Positions 52,743-62,488 are shown, counted from the stretch's first letter. The stretch is 64,000 nucleotides of DNA from Streptomyces misionensis (GCF_900104815.1 NZ_FNTD01000004.1:6633001-6697000), one strand, 5' to 3'. Translations and numbers: made by a program. The notes: a model not told the origin generated them from the sequence alone.

Positions 52743-52932
52743 GCCCTTCAACATCGACCGGCCGCGTTGCGAGCCGGTTGCCCGCACGTCACGGCCGCGT
52801 AAGCGGGCGTCCGCGCAGGTTACGGAAGATGTCGGGGACGTCACCCCGTACCGCCGGCGCTGTGAGCCGGCCGTACCGCGGGCGCAACACGGCCGACCCG
52901 GTCGCGAAACGCGCCCCGGCGACGCTCACGGC
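52743..52932. promoter_or_regulatory. Divergent control region of nitrate cluster
   Basis: 190-nt region between the HemD-winged helix gene and nasA. It contains AC-bearing direct elements: GTCAC, GTTAC and GTCAC at irregular spacing around 52788-52845. They loosely recall GlnR a-boxes, but spacing and b-boxes do not fit the consensus well, so a regulator such as GlnR or the HemD-winged helix protein is only a suggestion. Confidence 0.35.
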
Positions 52933-55032
52933 ATGACGACGACCACCACAGCCGTGGACACCCACTGCCCGTACTGCGCGTTGCAGTGCGGCATGCGGCT
53001 GGCGCGCACCGACGGGCCGGACGGCACTCCGGTGGAGGTGCTGGAGCGGCCGGACTTCCCGGTCAACCGGGGCGCGCTGTGCGGCAAAGGGCGCACCGCG
53101 GCCCGGCTGCTCGCCCCCGGAGCACGGCTGACGGCACCACTGGTGCGCGAGGGCGGCGTGCTGCGCGAGGCGTCCTGGGCGGAGGCGCTCGACCGGGTGG
53201 CCGCGGGGCTCGCGGACGCCGGGCGGCGCTACGGGCGGGACGCGGCAGGAGTGTTCGGCGGGGGCGGGCTCACCAACGAGAAGGCGTATCTGCTGGGCAA
53301 GTTCGCCCGCGTGGTGCTGCGCACCGCGAACATCGACTACAACGGCCGGTTCTGCATGTCCTCGGCGGCCGCCGCGCTCAGACACGCCTTCGGCCTCGAC
53401 CGCGGCCTGCCCTTCCCGCTCGCCGACGTCGCCGGCGCCGAATGCGTGCTGCTGGTCGGCGGCAACCCGGCCGAGACGATGCCGCCGGCCGTCCGCCTGC
53501 TGCGCGAGCTGCGCGAGAACGGCGGCCGGCTGATCGTCGTCGACCCGCGCCGCACCCGCACCGCCGAACTCGCCGACCTGCATGTGCAGCCGGTGCCCGG
53601 CACCGATCTGGCGCTCGCGCTCGGCGTGCTGCACCTGGTGATCGCCGACGGACTGTGCGACGAGGCGTTCATCGCCGCCCGCACCACCGGGTTCGAGGAG
53701 GCGAGGGCGGCCGCCATGGCGCACTGGCCGGAGCGGGTCGAGCGGCTGACCGGCGTCCCGGTGCCGGTGCTGCGCGAGGTGGCCGGCCAGTTCGCGCGGG
53801 CGGCCACCGGGATCGTGCTCACCGCGCGCGGGGCCGAGCAGCACAGCAAGGGCACCGACACCGTGGCCGCCTGGATCAATCTGTGCCTCGCCACCGGGAA
53901 GGCGGGCCGCCCCGGCTCCGGGTTCGGCTGCCTCACCGGCCAGGGCAACGGCCAGGGCGGCCGGGAGCACGGCCAGAAGTCCGACCAGCTGCCCGGCTAC
54001 CGGTCCCTCACCGACCCCGCCGCCCGCGCCCACGTCGCCGCCGTGTGGGGCGTCGACCCGGACACCCTGCCCGGCCCCGGCCGCTCGGCCTACGAGCTGC
54101 TCGACGGCCTCGGGCAGTCCGGCGGGGTGCGCGCCCTGCTGCTGATGGGCTCCAACCCGGTGGTCTCGGCGCCCAACGCGGCGCACATCACCACCCGGCT
54201 GCGGCAGCTGGACTTCCTCGCGGTGAGCGACGTGGTGCTCTCGGAGACCGCCGAACTGGCCGACGTCGTCCTGCCGGTCGCCCAGTGGGCGGAGGAGACC
54301 GGCACGGTGACCAACCTGGAGGGCCGGGTGCTGCTGCGCGAGGCGGCGCTGGCCCCGCCCGAGGGCGTCCGCACCGATCTGCACGTGCTGCGCGAGCTGG
54401 CCGCCCGGCTCGGGGTGCGGCGCGGCTTCCCCGAGGACCCGCGGGAGGTCTTCGACGAACTGCGCGCCGCCTCGGCGGGCGGCCCCGCCGACTACGCGGG
54501 CATCACCTACGAACGGGTCCGCGAGGAGGAGGGCGTCTTCTGGCCGTGCCCGGCCGAGGACCACCCCGGCACGCCCCGGCCGTTCCTCGACCGCTTCGCC
54601 ACCCCCGACGGACGGGCCCGGTTCGCGGCCGTCTCGCACCGGCCGGCCGCGGAGGAGCCGGACGCGGACTATCCGCTCCGGCTGACCACCGGCCGGGTGC
54701 TCGCCCAGTACCAGAGCGGCGCGCAGACCCGGCGGGTGCCGGAGCTGGAGCGGGCCGCTCCCGGGCCGTTCGTGGAGCTGCACCCCCGCCTCGCCGAGCG
54801 GCTCGGCGTCACCGACGGCGACCCGCTCGTCCTGACCACCCGCCGCGGCCGGGCCACCGCACCGGCGCGCGTCACCCCGGACATCCGCCCCGACACGGTC
54901 TTCGTGCCCTTCCACTGGCCGGGGCCCGGCCGCGCCAACTCCCTCACGCACCCCGCCCTCGACCCGGTGTCGCGGATGCCGGAGTTCAAGGTGTGCGCGG
55001 TGCGGGTGGAGCGCGCCGAGGCCGCCCGGTGA
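52933..55032 (+). CDS. nasA: Assimilatory nitrate reductase, molybdopterin subunit
   Basis: Reduces nitrate to nitrite in the cytoplasm with a Mo-bis-MGD cofactor and one [4Fe-4S] cluster. The 699-residue protein has cysteines 12, 15, 19 and 50 as cluster ligands (HCPYCALQCG, ALCGKG), the TNEKAYLLGKFAR lysine, and the NYNGRFCMSS-like segment with the Mo-ligand cysteine (IDYNGRFCMSSAAAALR). The MopB C-terminal domain begins LTTGRVLAQYQSG near 580. No Tat signal is present, as expected for the cytoplasmic Nas/Nar B type. First of five genes; its stop overlaps the next start (GTGA). Confidence 0.94.
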   Translation: MTTTTTAVDTHCPYCALQCGMRLARTDGPDGTPVEVLERPDFPVNRGALCGKGRTAARLLAPGARLTAPLVREGGVLREASWAEALDRVAAGLADAGRRYGRDAAGVFGGGGLTNEKAYLLGKFARVVLRTANIDYNGRFCMSSAAAALRHAFGLDRGLPFPLADVAGAECVLLVGGNPAETMPPAVRLLRELRENGGRLIVVDPRRTRTAELADLHVQPVPGTDLALALGVLHLVIADGLCDEAFIAARTTGFEEARAAAMAHWPERVERLTGVPVPVLREVAGQFARAATGIVLTARGAEQHSKGTDTVAAWINLCLATGKAGRPGSGFGCLTGQGNGQGGREHGQKSDQLPGYRSLTDPAARAHVAAVWGVDPDTLPGPGRSAYELLDGLGQSGGVRALLLMGSNPVVSAPNAAHITTRLRQLDFLAVSDVVLSETAELADVVLPVAQWAEETGTVTNLEGRVLLREAALAPPEGVRTDLHVLRELAARLGVRRGFPEDPREVFDELRAASAGGPADYAGITYERVREEEGVFWPCPAEDHPGTPRPFLDRFATPDGRARFAAVSHRPAAEEPDADYPLRLTTGRVLAQYQSGAQTRRVPELERAAPGPFVELHPRLAERLGVTDGDPLVLTTRRGRATAPARVTPDIRPDTVFVPFHWPGPGRANSLTHPALDPVSRMPEFKVCAVRVERAEAAR

Positions 55033-56246
55033 GCGGGCGGATCGCCGTCGTGGGCGCCGGGATGGCGGCGGCCCGGCTGGCACAGCAGCTCGTCGAGCGG
55101 GGCCGCGGCGACGGCGTGACGCTGTACGGCGCCGAACCGCACCGCCCGTACAACCGCACCCTCCTCGCCGATGTGCTCACCGGCCGCCTCGACGCCGCCG
55201 CCGTCGGGCTGCCGTGCGGCGCGCCCCAGATCACCGTGCGCACCGGACGCGAGGTCGTCGCGGTGGACGTGCGGTCGCGGACGCTGACGCTGGCGGGCGG
55301 CGCGGAGGCCGGCTGGGACGAGCTGGTGTTCGCGACCGGCGCCAACCCGGTGCTGCCGCCGATCCGGGGCCTGCGCACCGCCGACGGCGGGCTGAAGGCC
55401 GGGGTCCACGCCTTCCGGAGCCTCGCCGACTGCGCGCGGCTCGCCGAGGACGCGGCGCGCGCCCGCCGCGCGGTGGTGATCGGCGGCGGGGTCCTCGGGG
55501 TGAGCGCCGCACGGGCGCTCGCCGCGCTCGGCCTGCCCACCGAGATCGTCCACCAGGCCCCCCACCTGATCGAGCGCCACCTCGACGAGGGAGCGGGCGA
55601 CGCGCTGCGCCGGGCCCTCGAAGAGCTGGGCGTGCACACCTACACCGGCAACCGGGCCCGCGCCCTCGACGGCGACACCCGGGTCACCGGCGTCCGCCTC
55701 GCCACCGGTTACCTGCTCGACGCCGACCTGGTGGTCCTCGCCTGCGGGGTGCGCCCCCGCACCGGGCTCGCGCACGCCGCCGGGATCACGGTCCGGAGCG
55801 GCGTCGTGGTGGACGACCGGCTCGCCGCGTCCGCCCCGCACGTCTTCGCGATCGGCGACTGCGCCGAGCACGCCGGGATCACGCACGGCCTCGCCGGCCC
55901 CGCCTGGGACCAGGCCGACGTCCTCGCCGCGCGGCTCAGCGGTGCCGGTCCGGACACCGGCTACGGCGGCTCCCGGCCGCTGGTCCGGCTGACCGCGGGC
56001 CCGCTGGAGTACGCGGCGTTCGGCGAGACCGGCGACGCGGCCGGCACCGACGTGCTGCGCATCGCCGACGCCACCCGGGGTCCGTACGGCTCGTACAAGA
56101 AGCTCGTGCTGCGCGGCGACCGGCTCGTCGGCGGCATCCTCCTCGGCGACCTCGCGACGGTCGGCGACCTCACCCGTGCCTACGAGTGCGACGAAGCGCT
56201 CCCCGACGACCCGCTCCACCTGCTCACCAAAGAAGGAGCCGCGTGA
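55029..56246 (+). CDS. FAD-dependent NAD(P)H oxidoreductase of nitrate reduction
   Basis: Probably passes electrons from NADH to the nitrate reductase. The 405-residue protein has the N-terminal FAD motif IAVVGAGMAAARLAQQL, the RPYNRTLLADVLTG segment, a second NAD fold RAVVIGGGVLGVSAARAL near residue 150, and the FAD-binding VFAIGDCAEH near 275. It is homologous to the N-terminal half of NirB and to the NasB reductase, but lacks the [2Fe-2S] domain. Start GTG overlaps nasA by 4 nt, stop overlaps nirB by 1 nt (TGATG). Confidence 0.9.
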   Translation: MSGRIAVVGAGMAAARLAQQLVERGRGDGVTLYGAEPHRPYNRTLLADVLTGRLDAAAVGLPCGAPQITVRTGREVVAVDVRSRTLTLAGGAEAGWDELVFATGANPVLPPIRGLRTADGGLKAGVHAFRSLADCARLAEDAARARRAVVIGGGVLGVSAARALAALGLPTEIVHQAPHLIERHLDEGAGDALRRALEELGVHTYTGNRARALDGDTRVTGVRLATGYLLDADLVVLACGVRPRTGLAHAAGITVRSGVVVDDRLAASAPHVFAIGDCAEHAGITHGLAGPAWDQADVLAARLSGAGPDTGYGGSRPLVRLTAGPLEYAAFGETGDAAGTDVLRIADATRGPYGSYKKLVLRGDRLVGGILLGDLATVGDLTRAYECDEALPDDPLHLLTKEGAA

Positions 56247-58774
56247 TGCACTCCCCGACCGCACCCCTGCGCGACCTGGTCCTCGTCGGCCACGGCATGG
56301 TCGGCCAGCGCTTCCTGGAGGCGTTCTTCGAACAGCCCCGTCCCGGCTGGCGGGTGACCGTCCTCGCCGAGGAGACCCGCCCCGCCTACGACCGGGTCCG
56401 CCTCACCTCCTGGTTCTCCGGCACGACGGAGGACGAACTGTCCATGTGCAAGCCGGAGTTCCTCACCGAGCACGGCATCGACCTGCGCCTCGGCGAACCG
56501 GCCACCGCCGTCGACCGGGAGCGCCGCACGCTCACCACGGCGGCCGGACGCACCATCCGCTACGACGCCCTGGTGCTCGCCACCGGCTCCTACCCCTTCG
56601 TACCGCCGGTGCCCGGCCACGACGCGGGCGGCTGCCACGTCTACCGCACCCTCGACGACCTCGCCGCGATCAAGGCGGAGGCGGCGCGGGCCCGGACCGG
56701 CGCGGTGGTCGGCGGCGGGCTGCTCGGCCTGGAGGCGGCCGGGGCGCTGCGCGCGGCGGGGCTCGACACCCACGTCGTGGAGTTCGCCCCGCGGCTGATG
56801 GCGCTCCAGGTCGACGAGGCCGGCGGACTGCTGCTGCGCCGCAAGATCGAGGAGCTGGGCGTCACCGTCCACACCGGCGCCGGCACCGAGGCGATCACCG
56901 CGGGCCCCGACGGCCGGGTGCGCTCGATGGTGCTGTCCGACGGCACCGAACTCGACGTCGACCTGGTCGTCTTCTCCGCCGGAGTGCGCCCCCGCGACCA
57001 GCTCGCGCGGGCGTGCGGCCTGCCGGTCGGCGCCCGCGGCGGCATCGTCGTGGACACCGCCTGCCGCACCGAGGACCCGCACATCTGGGCCATCGGGGAA
57101 TGCGCCCAGGCCGCCGACGGCCGGGTCTACGGGCTGGTCGCCCCCGGCTACGCCATGGCCGAGGCCGCCGCCCGCCGGATCACCGAAGGAGAGGGCGAGT
57201 TCGGCGGTGGTGACACCTCGACCAAGCTGAAGCTGCTCGGCGTGGACGTCGCCAGCTTCGGCGACGCGCACGGCACCACCGAAGGCGCCCTCGACGTGGT
57301 GTACGCCAACAGCCGCGCCGGCGTCTACAAGAAGCTGGTCGTCGGCGCCGACGGCCGGCTCCTCGGCGGCGTCCTGGTCGGCGACACCGACGACTACGCC
57401 ACCCTGCGCCCGCTGCTGGCGGGCCCCCCGCTCACCGTGCCGCCCGAGCGGCTGCTGCTGCCCGCGCAGGCCGGCGCGGGCCCGGCCCCGCTGCCCGACG
57501 AGGCGATCGTCTGCTCCTGCCACAACGTCAGCAAGGCCGCGATCCGCCGGGCCGTCGCCGACGGCCACGCCTCGGTGCCCGAGGTGAAGAAGTGCACCAA
57601 GGCCGGTACCGGCTGCGGCAGTTGCGAGAAGCTGCTCGGCACCATCGTCGGCGACGAACTGGCCGCGCGCGGCGTCGCCACCTCGCGCGGCCTGTGCGAG
57701 CACTTCACCCACACCCGCGCCGAGCTGTACGAGATCATCCGGGTCAAGGGGATCACCGGGTTCTCCCGGCTGATCGACGAGCACGGCACCGGCGAGGGCT
57801 GCCAGATCTGCAAGCCGGTGGTCGCCTCGATCCTCGCCGGCCTGGCCGGCGGCCACGTCCTCGACGGCGAACAGGCCGCGCTCCAGGACACCAACGACCA
57901 CTTCCTCGCCAACCTCCAGCGCGGCGGCTCGTATTCGGTGGTGCCCCGCGTCCCGGGCGGCGAGATCACCCCCGAAGGGCTGATCACCATCGGCGAGATC
58001 GCCCGCGACTTCGGCCTCTACACCAAGATCACCGGCGGTCAGCGCATCGACATGTTCGGCGCCCGCGTCGACGACCTGCCGCGCATCTGGCGCCGCCTGG
58101 TCGACGCGGGCTTCGAGTCGGGCCACGCCTACGGCAAGGCGCTGCGCACCGTGAAGTCCTGCGTGGGGGAGACCTGGTGCCGCTACGGCGTGCAGGACTC
58201 CGTCGGCCTCGCCATCGAACTGGAGCTGCGCTACCGCGGCCTGCGCTCCCCGCACAAGATCAAGGCGGCCGTCTCCGGCTGCGCCCGCGAGTGCGCCGAG
58301 GCGCAGAGCAAGGACTTCGGGGTGATCGCCACCGCTGAGGGCTGGAACCTCTACGTCGGCGGCAACGGCGGCATGACCCCGCGCCACGCCGACCTGCTCG
58401 CCACCGGCCTGGACCGCCCCACGCTGATCCGCACCATCGACCGCTTCCTGATGTTCTACATCCGCACCGCCGACCGGCTGGAGCGCACCGCCCCCTGGGT
58501 GGCGCGGCTCGACGGCGGCCTGGACCACCTGCGGGACGTCCTCATGAACGACTCCCTCGGCATCTGCGACGACCTTGACGACCTGATGCGGCGCCACACG
58601 GCGGCGTACGAGGACGAATGGGCCGCCACCCTCGCCGACCCCGACCGGCTGCGCCGCTTCGTCTCCTTCGTCAACGCCCCCGGCGTCCCCGACCCCGCCG
58701 TGCGTTTCACTCCCGAGCGCGGCCAGATCCGTCCGGTCACCGTCGCCGGGCCGCGCCTGGAGGTGCGCGTCTGA
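56246..58774 (+). CDS. nirB: NADH-dependent nitrite reductase, large subunit
   Basis: Reduces nitrite to ammonia with NADH. The 842-residue protein is full length: FAD/NAD oxidoreductase (about 1-400, LVGHGMVGQRFLEA and VVGGGLLGLEAAGAL), a [2Fe-2S] BFD-type domain (CSCHN and CTKAGTGCGSC, about 418-465), and the siroheme/[4Fe-4S] sulphite-reductase-like domain with cluster cysteines in SCVGETWCRYG and SGCARECAEA (about 640-690). A second ATG-adjacent GTG is possible one codon earlier. Overlaps nirD by 1 nt, which suggests tight co-translation. Confidence 0.97.
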   Translation: MHSPTAPLRDLVLVGHGMVGQRFLEAFFEQPRPGWRVTVLAEETRPAYDRVRLTSWFSGTTEDELSMCKPEFLTEHGIDLRLGEPATAVDRERRTLTTAAGRTIRYDALVLATGSYPFVPPVPGHDAGGCHVYRTLDDLAAIKAEAARARTGAVVGGGLLGLEAAGALRAAGLDTHVVEFAPRLMALQVDEAGGLLLRRKIEELGVTVHTGAGTEAITAGPDGRVRSMVLSDGTELDVDLVVFSAGVRPRDQLARACGLPVGARGGIVVDTACRTEDPHIWAIGECAQAADGRVYGLVAPGYAMAEAAARRITEGEGEFGGGDTSTKLKLLGVDVASFGDAHGTTEGALDVVYANSRAGVYKKLVVGADGRLLGGVLVGDTDDYATLRPLLAGPPLTVPPERLLLPAQAGAGPAPLPDEAIVCSCHNVSKAAIRRAVADGHASVPEVKKCTKAGTGCGSCEKLLGTIVGDELAARGVATSRGLCEHFTHTRAELYEIIRVKGITGFSRLIDEHGTGEGCQICKPVVASILAGLAGGHVLDGEQAALQDTNDHFLANLQRGGSYSVVPRVPGGEITPEGLITIGEIARDFGLYTKITGGQRIDMFGARVDDLPRIWRRLVDAGFESGHAYGKALRTVKSCVGETWCRYGVQDSVGLAIELELRYRGLRSPHKIKAAVSGCARECAEAQSKDFGVIATAEGWNLYVGGNGGMTPRHADLLATGLDRPTLIRTIDRFLMFYIRTADRLERTAPWVARLDGGLDHLRDVLMNDSLGICDDLDDLMRRHTAAYEDEWAATLADPDRLRRFVSFVNAPGVPDPAVRFTPERGQIRPVTVAGPRLEVRV

Positions 58775-59136
58775 TGCACACCGCCGAGATCCAGCTCGCC
58801 CACCAGGGCGCGTGGCACACCGTCTGCCGGTACGGCGACCTGCTCCCCGGCCGCGGTGTGGCCGTCCTCCTGGACGGTGAGCAGATCGCGCTCTTCCGGG
58901 ACCGGGCGGGCGGGCTCTACGCCGTCCAGAACTACGACCCCTTCAGCGACGCCTACGTCCTGTCCCGCGGCATCACCGGCAGCCGCGGCGAGGTGCCGGT
59001 GGTCTTCTCACCCATGTACAAGCAGGCCTTCGACCTGCGCACCGGGTCGTGCCTGGACGAGGAGACCGCGCCCGACGGCACCCCCGCGCGGCTGCTGGTC
59101 TGGCCGGTGCGGGTCGCCCCGCCCGCCGCCCGCTGA
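58774..59136 (+). CDS. nirD: Nitrite reductase, small subunit
   Basis: A 120-residue Rieske-fold protein that pairs with NirB. The recognisable segments are CRYGDLLPGRGVAVLLDGEQIALF, split near residue 20, YAVQNYDPFSDAYVLSRG and FDLRTGSCLDEE. As in most NirD proteins the Rieske Cys-His cluster ligands are absent, so the fold is structural and not a redox centre. ATG overlaps the nirB stop (TGATG). Confidence 0.95.
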   Translation: MHTAEIQLAHQGAWHTVCRYGDLLPGRGVAVLLDGEQIALFRDRAGGLYAVQNYDPFSDAYVLSRGITGSRGEVPVVFSPMYKQAFDLRTGSCLDEETAPDGTPARLLVWPVRVAPPAAR

Positions 59137-59194
59137 CCCCGCACCGCCCGGCGTCCGCACTCCACCGTTCCGACCGTTCCCGCGGGAGTCCACC

Positions 59195-60739
59195 ATGCCC
59201 TTGTCCCCTCCACCTACCGCGCCGCCCTCGTTCGCCGCGGCGTTCCGCCGGCTCGGCGCGCTGGCGTCCCTCGGCGGCCGTCACCGGATCCTGCACCTGA
59301 CCACGCTGGCGTTCTTCCTCACCTTCCTCGTCTGGTTCGACATGGCGCCCTTCGCCCGCCAGATCGGCGACGAACTCCACCTGGACAAAGGTCAGTTGCT
59401 CACGCTCTCGCTGTGCAACCTGGCGCTGACCGTGCCTGCCCGGATCGGCGTGGGCATGCTCCTGGACCGCTTCGGCCCCCGCCGGGTGTTCGCGGCCGTC
59501 CTCATCTTCGCCGCCGTCCCCAACACGGTCTTCGCGACCGCGTCGAGCTTCCCCGTCCTGGTCCTCAGCCGACTGCTGCTCGGCGTCGTCGGCGCCGGGT
59601 TCGTGGTCGGCATCCGTATGGTCGCCGAGTGGTTCTCCGCCGAGGAGATCGGCACCGCCGAGGGCTTCTACGGCGGCTGGGGCAACTTCGGCTCGGCCGC
59701 GGCCTCCCTCGTCCTGCCCGGCCTCTCCGTCCTCCTCGCCGGACACACCGGCGGCTGGCGCTGGGGCATCGCGACCGTCGGCGTGCTCAGCGCGCTCTAC
59801 GGCGTCGTCTACCTCTTCGCCGTACGCGACACCCCCGAGGGCTCCGCGTACCACCGGCCGCGCCGCCAGGGCGCCCTGGAGGTGACCAGCCGCCGGGCGG
59901 TGTTCGGGCTGCTGGTGGTGCAACTGCCGCCGCTCGCCGTGCTCGGGCTCGTCGCCTACCGCGTGTACGACGCCGGAGTGCTTCCCCGGTCCGGGTTCGT
60001 CGCCGTCGTCGCCGTACTGGTGGCCGGTTACGCGGCACAGGCGGCGCGCACCCTGTCGGTGAACCGACCGGCGCTCGCCGACGCCCATCCGCCCGCCGAG
60101 CGCTACCCCTTCCGGCTGGTCGCGCTGCTGGCGCTGGCGTACTTCGTGACCTTCGGCACCGAGCTGGCGATGGTCTCCCTGCTCCCCGCCTACTTCGCCG
60201 ACACCTTCGGCCTCGGCGTCGCGGCCGCGGCCGCCGCGGGCAGCGCCTTCGCCTGCACCAACCTGGTCACACGCCCCGCGGGCGGGCTGCTGTCGGACGC
60301 GCTCGCGCAGCGGCGGACGGCCCTGCGGATCCTGCTCACCGGCGCCGTCGCCGTCTTCGCCGTACTCTCCCGGATGACCGGCGGCTGGGGGCTGTGGACG
60401 GGCGTCGCGCTGGTCGCGCTGGCGTCGGTCTTCATCCAGGGCGGCAACGGCGCCGTCTACGCGATGGTCCCGCTGGTCAACCGCCGTTCCGGCGGCCAGA
60501 TCGCCGGACTGGTGGGCGCGTACGGCAACGTCGGCGGCATCGTGCTGACCTCGGTGCTCGTCTTCACCGGGGGCGACGTGCGCCTCCTGTTCCTCGCCGT
60601 CGCGGTGTGCACGGCGGCGATGGCCCTGCTGACCGCGTGGCTGCCGGAGCCGCGGGGCACCACGGGCACCGCCGCGTCGCCGGCCCCGCGCGAGTCGCCC
60701 GCGGGCCTGCGCGCCGAAACCCGCGCGGCGCGGCCGTGA
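59195..60739 (+). CDS. narK: Nitrate/nitrite MFS transporter
   Basis: A 514-residue twelve-helix member of the nitrate/nitrite porter family. The two nitrate-signature helices are present: EGFYGGWGNFGSAAASLVLP near residue 155 and GLVGAYGNVGGIVLTS near 435; the family arginine is in GAGFVVGIRMVAEWFS. It supplies substrate to NasA and NirBD. The C-terminal 35 residues are hydrophilic. GGGAG lies 7 nt before the ATG and 58 nt separate it from nirD, so it is likely the last gene of the operon. Confidence 0.93.
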   Translation: MPLSPPPTAPPSFAAAFRRLGALASLGGRHRILHLTTLAFFLTFLVWFDMAPFARQIGDELHLDKGQLLTLSLCNLALTVPARIGVGMLLDRFGPRRVFAAVLIFAAVPNTVFATASSFPVLVLSRLLLGVVGAGFVVGIRMVAEWFSAEEIGTAEGFYGGWGNFGSAAASLVLPGLSVLLAGHTGGWRWGIATVGVLSALYGVVYLFAVRDTPEGSAYHRPRRQGALEVTSRRAVFGLLVVQLPPLAVLGLVAYRVYDAGVLPRSGFVAVVAVLVAGYAAQAARTLSVNRPALADAHPPAERYPFRLVALLALAYFVTFGTELAMVSLLPAYFADTFGLGVAAAAAAGSAFACTNLVTRPAGGLLSDALAQRRTALRILLTGAVAVFAVLSRMTGGWGLWTGVALVALASVFIQGGNGAVYAMVPLVNRRSGGQIAGLVGAYGNVGGIVLTSVLVFTGGDVRLLFLAVAVCTAAMALLTAWLPEPRGTTGTAASPAPRESPAGLRAETRAARP

Positions 60740-60741
60740 CC

Positions 60742-60798
60742 TCCCGCGGGCGGGCGGCGGGCGGCACGGCCGTCCCGGCCCGCCGCCCGCCCGCGGGA
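60742..60798. terminator. Strong bidirectional terminator after narK
   Basis: Perfect 21-bp stem (TCCCGCGGGCGGGCGGCGGG closed by a further C-G pair) with a 15-nt loop, between convergent narK and the M1 peptidase gene. No T-run. Confidence 0.9.
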
Positions 60799-60818
60799 CC
60801 GGGACGAGACCGCGGGGA

Positions 60819-62315
60819 TCAGCGGCCGTGCCCCCCGTGCGCCGCCTCGATCTTCTGCCACGACTTCGGCCGCGGCACCGCCTCGCCCGCCGTGCCCGCC
60901 GCCGCGAAGGAGCGGGCCGCGCCCGCCGCCGGCTTCGACCGCTGGTACAGCCATGTGTCGAAGAGGCCCGCCAGCGGCTTGCCCGAGACCCGTTCGGCGT
61001 ACCTCTCGAAGTCGGCCACCGAGGCGTTGCCGTAGGCGTGGCTCTGCGGCCAGCCCTTGAGGATGCGGAAGAAGGCGGTGTCGCCGACCTCGTCGCGCAG
61101 CGCCTGGATGGCCGCCGCGCCCCGGTCGTAGACCGCGTCGTCGAACTGGTCGTCCGCGCCCGGATCACCCGGCGCCACCGTCCAGAAGGGGTCGTCGGCC
61201 GGGTGCGAGGCGTACAGGTAGTCGGCGAGCTCCTTCGCCGTGCCCTCGCCCTCGTGCTCCGACCACAGCCACTGCGCGTACGTCGCGAAGCCCTCGTTGA
61301 GCCAGATGTCCTTCCAGCCCTTGAGCGACACGTCGTCGCCGTACCACTGGTGGGCCAGCTCGTGCACGACCACCGAGGTGTTGGTGCCCTTCGCGAACTG
61401 CTTGGGGCTGTAGAAGACCCGCGTCTGGGTCTCCAGCGCGTACCCGGTGGTGGTGTTCGGGACGTAGCCGCCCGCCGAGGCGAACGGATACGGCCCGAAG
61501 TAGTCGCTCAGCCAGTCGACGATCTCCCCGGTGCGCTCCACGCTCGCCCGCGCGGCCCCGTCGTTGTCGCCGAGATCCCTGCTGTACGCGTTGAGGACCG
61601 GCACCCCCCGCTCGGAGGTGCCGGTGGTGATGTCGAACCTGCCGATCGCCAGGGTGGCCAGATACGTCGCCTGCGGCTTGTTCTGCCGCCAGCTGTAGCG
61701 GGTCCAGCCCCGCTCGGAACGGGTCGACTGCAGCGTGCCGTTGGAGATGGCCTGGGTGCCGTCCGGCACGGCCACCGAGACGTCGTAGGTCGCCTTGTCG
61801 CTCGGGTGGTCGTTGCTCGGGAACCACCACCAGGCGGCCTCGGGCTCGTCCGCCGCGACCGCTCCGTCCGGCGTGCGGTGCCAGGTGTCGAAGCCGTAGG
61901 CGCTCTTCGTCGACGGCACCCCGCTGTAGCGGACCACGACCGTGACCGGCGTGCCCTTCGCCAGCGGGGTCCGCGGCGTGATCACCAGTTCGTGCTGCTC
62001 GGCGTGGCGGAACGCCGCCTTGGCGCCGTTGACCCGCACCTCGCTCACGTCCAGCAGGAAGTCCAGGTCGAAGCTGGACAGATCCTGGGTGGTCCGCGCC
62101 AGGATCGTCGCGGTGCCCTGCAACTCGTCCGTCTTCGGCTGGTAGCGCAGCCTCAGGTCGTAGTGCGAGACGTCGTAGCCGCCGTTGCCGTAGTACGGGT
62201 AGTAGGGGTCGCCGATGCCCGGTGCGCCGGGGGAGTAGCTCGCGGCCGATGCCGGGATCGCCAGCAGGAGGGAGGCCGCCGCCAGTGCGCCCGGCGCGAT
62301 GATTCTGCGGTGCAC
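60819..62315 (-). CDS. Secreted M1-family zinc metallopeptidase
   Basis: An extracellular aminopeptidase-type enzyme of 498 residues. The signal peptide (RRIIAPGALAAASLLLAIPASA) is removed near residue 25. The M1 N-terminal beta domain (DVSHYDLRLRYQPKTDELQG) and the catalytic domain with HELAHQWYGD and the zinc-ligand glutamate in WLNEGFATYAQWLW (about 20 residues further) are clear. The usual GxMEN exopeptidase motif is replaced by GYALETQTR. I chose the GTG with GGAGC 5 nt upstream. Divergent from a secreted S15 peptidase, so both may serve extracellular peptide use. Confidence 0.92.
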   Translation of the reverse strand: MHRRIIAPGALAAASLLLAIPASAASYSPGAPGIGDPYYPYYGNGGYDVSHYDLRLRYQPKTDELQGTATILARTTQDLSSFDLDFLLDVSEVRVNGAKAAFRHAEQHELVITPRTPLAKGTPVTVVVRYSGVPSTKSAYGFDTWHRTPDGAVAADEPEAAWWWFPSNDHPSDKATYDVSVAVPDGTQAISNGTLQSTRSERGWTRYSWRQNKPQATYLATLAIGRFDITTGTSERGVPVLNAYSRDLGDNDGAARASVERTGEIVDWLSDYFGPYPFASAGGYVPNTTTGYALETQTRVFYSPKQFAKGTNTSVVVHELAHQWYGDDVSLKGWKDIWLNEGFATYAQWLWSEHEGEGTAKELADYLYASHPADDPFWTVAPGDPGADDQFDDAVYDRGAAAIQALRDEVGDTAFFRILKGWPQSHAYGNASVADFERYAERVSGKPLAGLFDTWLYQRSKPAAGAARSFAAAGTAGEAVPRPKSWQKIEAAHGGHGR

Positions 62316-62346
62316 GTCAGCTCCAAGTCGTCGGGACTGCAAGTCC

Positions 62347-62356
62347 GTTCGCGAAC
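62347..62356. promoter_or_regulatory. GTTCGCGAAC palindrome between peptidase genes
   Basis: A perfect 10-bp palindrome 32 nt upstream of the M1 peptidase start in the 185-nt divergent gap. A possible operator; no binding protein known. Confidence 0.35.
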
Positions 62357-62488
62357 ACTGTCCGGAGCCTATTCAGGCCCGGCGCGCCCCGGCCTGTCCA
62401 TGGTCCCCGCTGTCACACGATCGCCATTCGGCCGCAACGCGTCCCCCGGATACCGCAAATCCCCCTTCTGCACGGGAGTTGGCGGGAG

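Noticed and set aside
52780..52850. GlnR-type boxes before nasA
   Set aside because: GTCAC and GTTAC elements exist but the 22-nt spacing and GAAAC b-boxes of the consensus are not met; kept only as a weak note in the intergenic entry.
58774..59136. NirD as a true Rieske iron-sulphur protein
   Set aside because: The Cys-x-His and Cys-x2-His ligands are absent, as in most NirD proteins.
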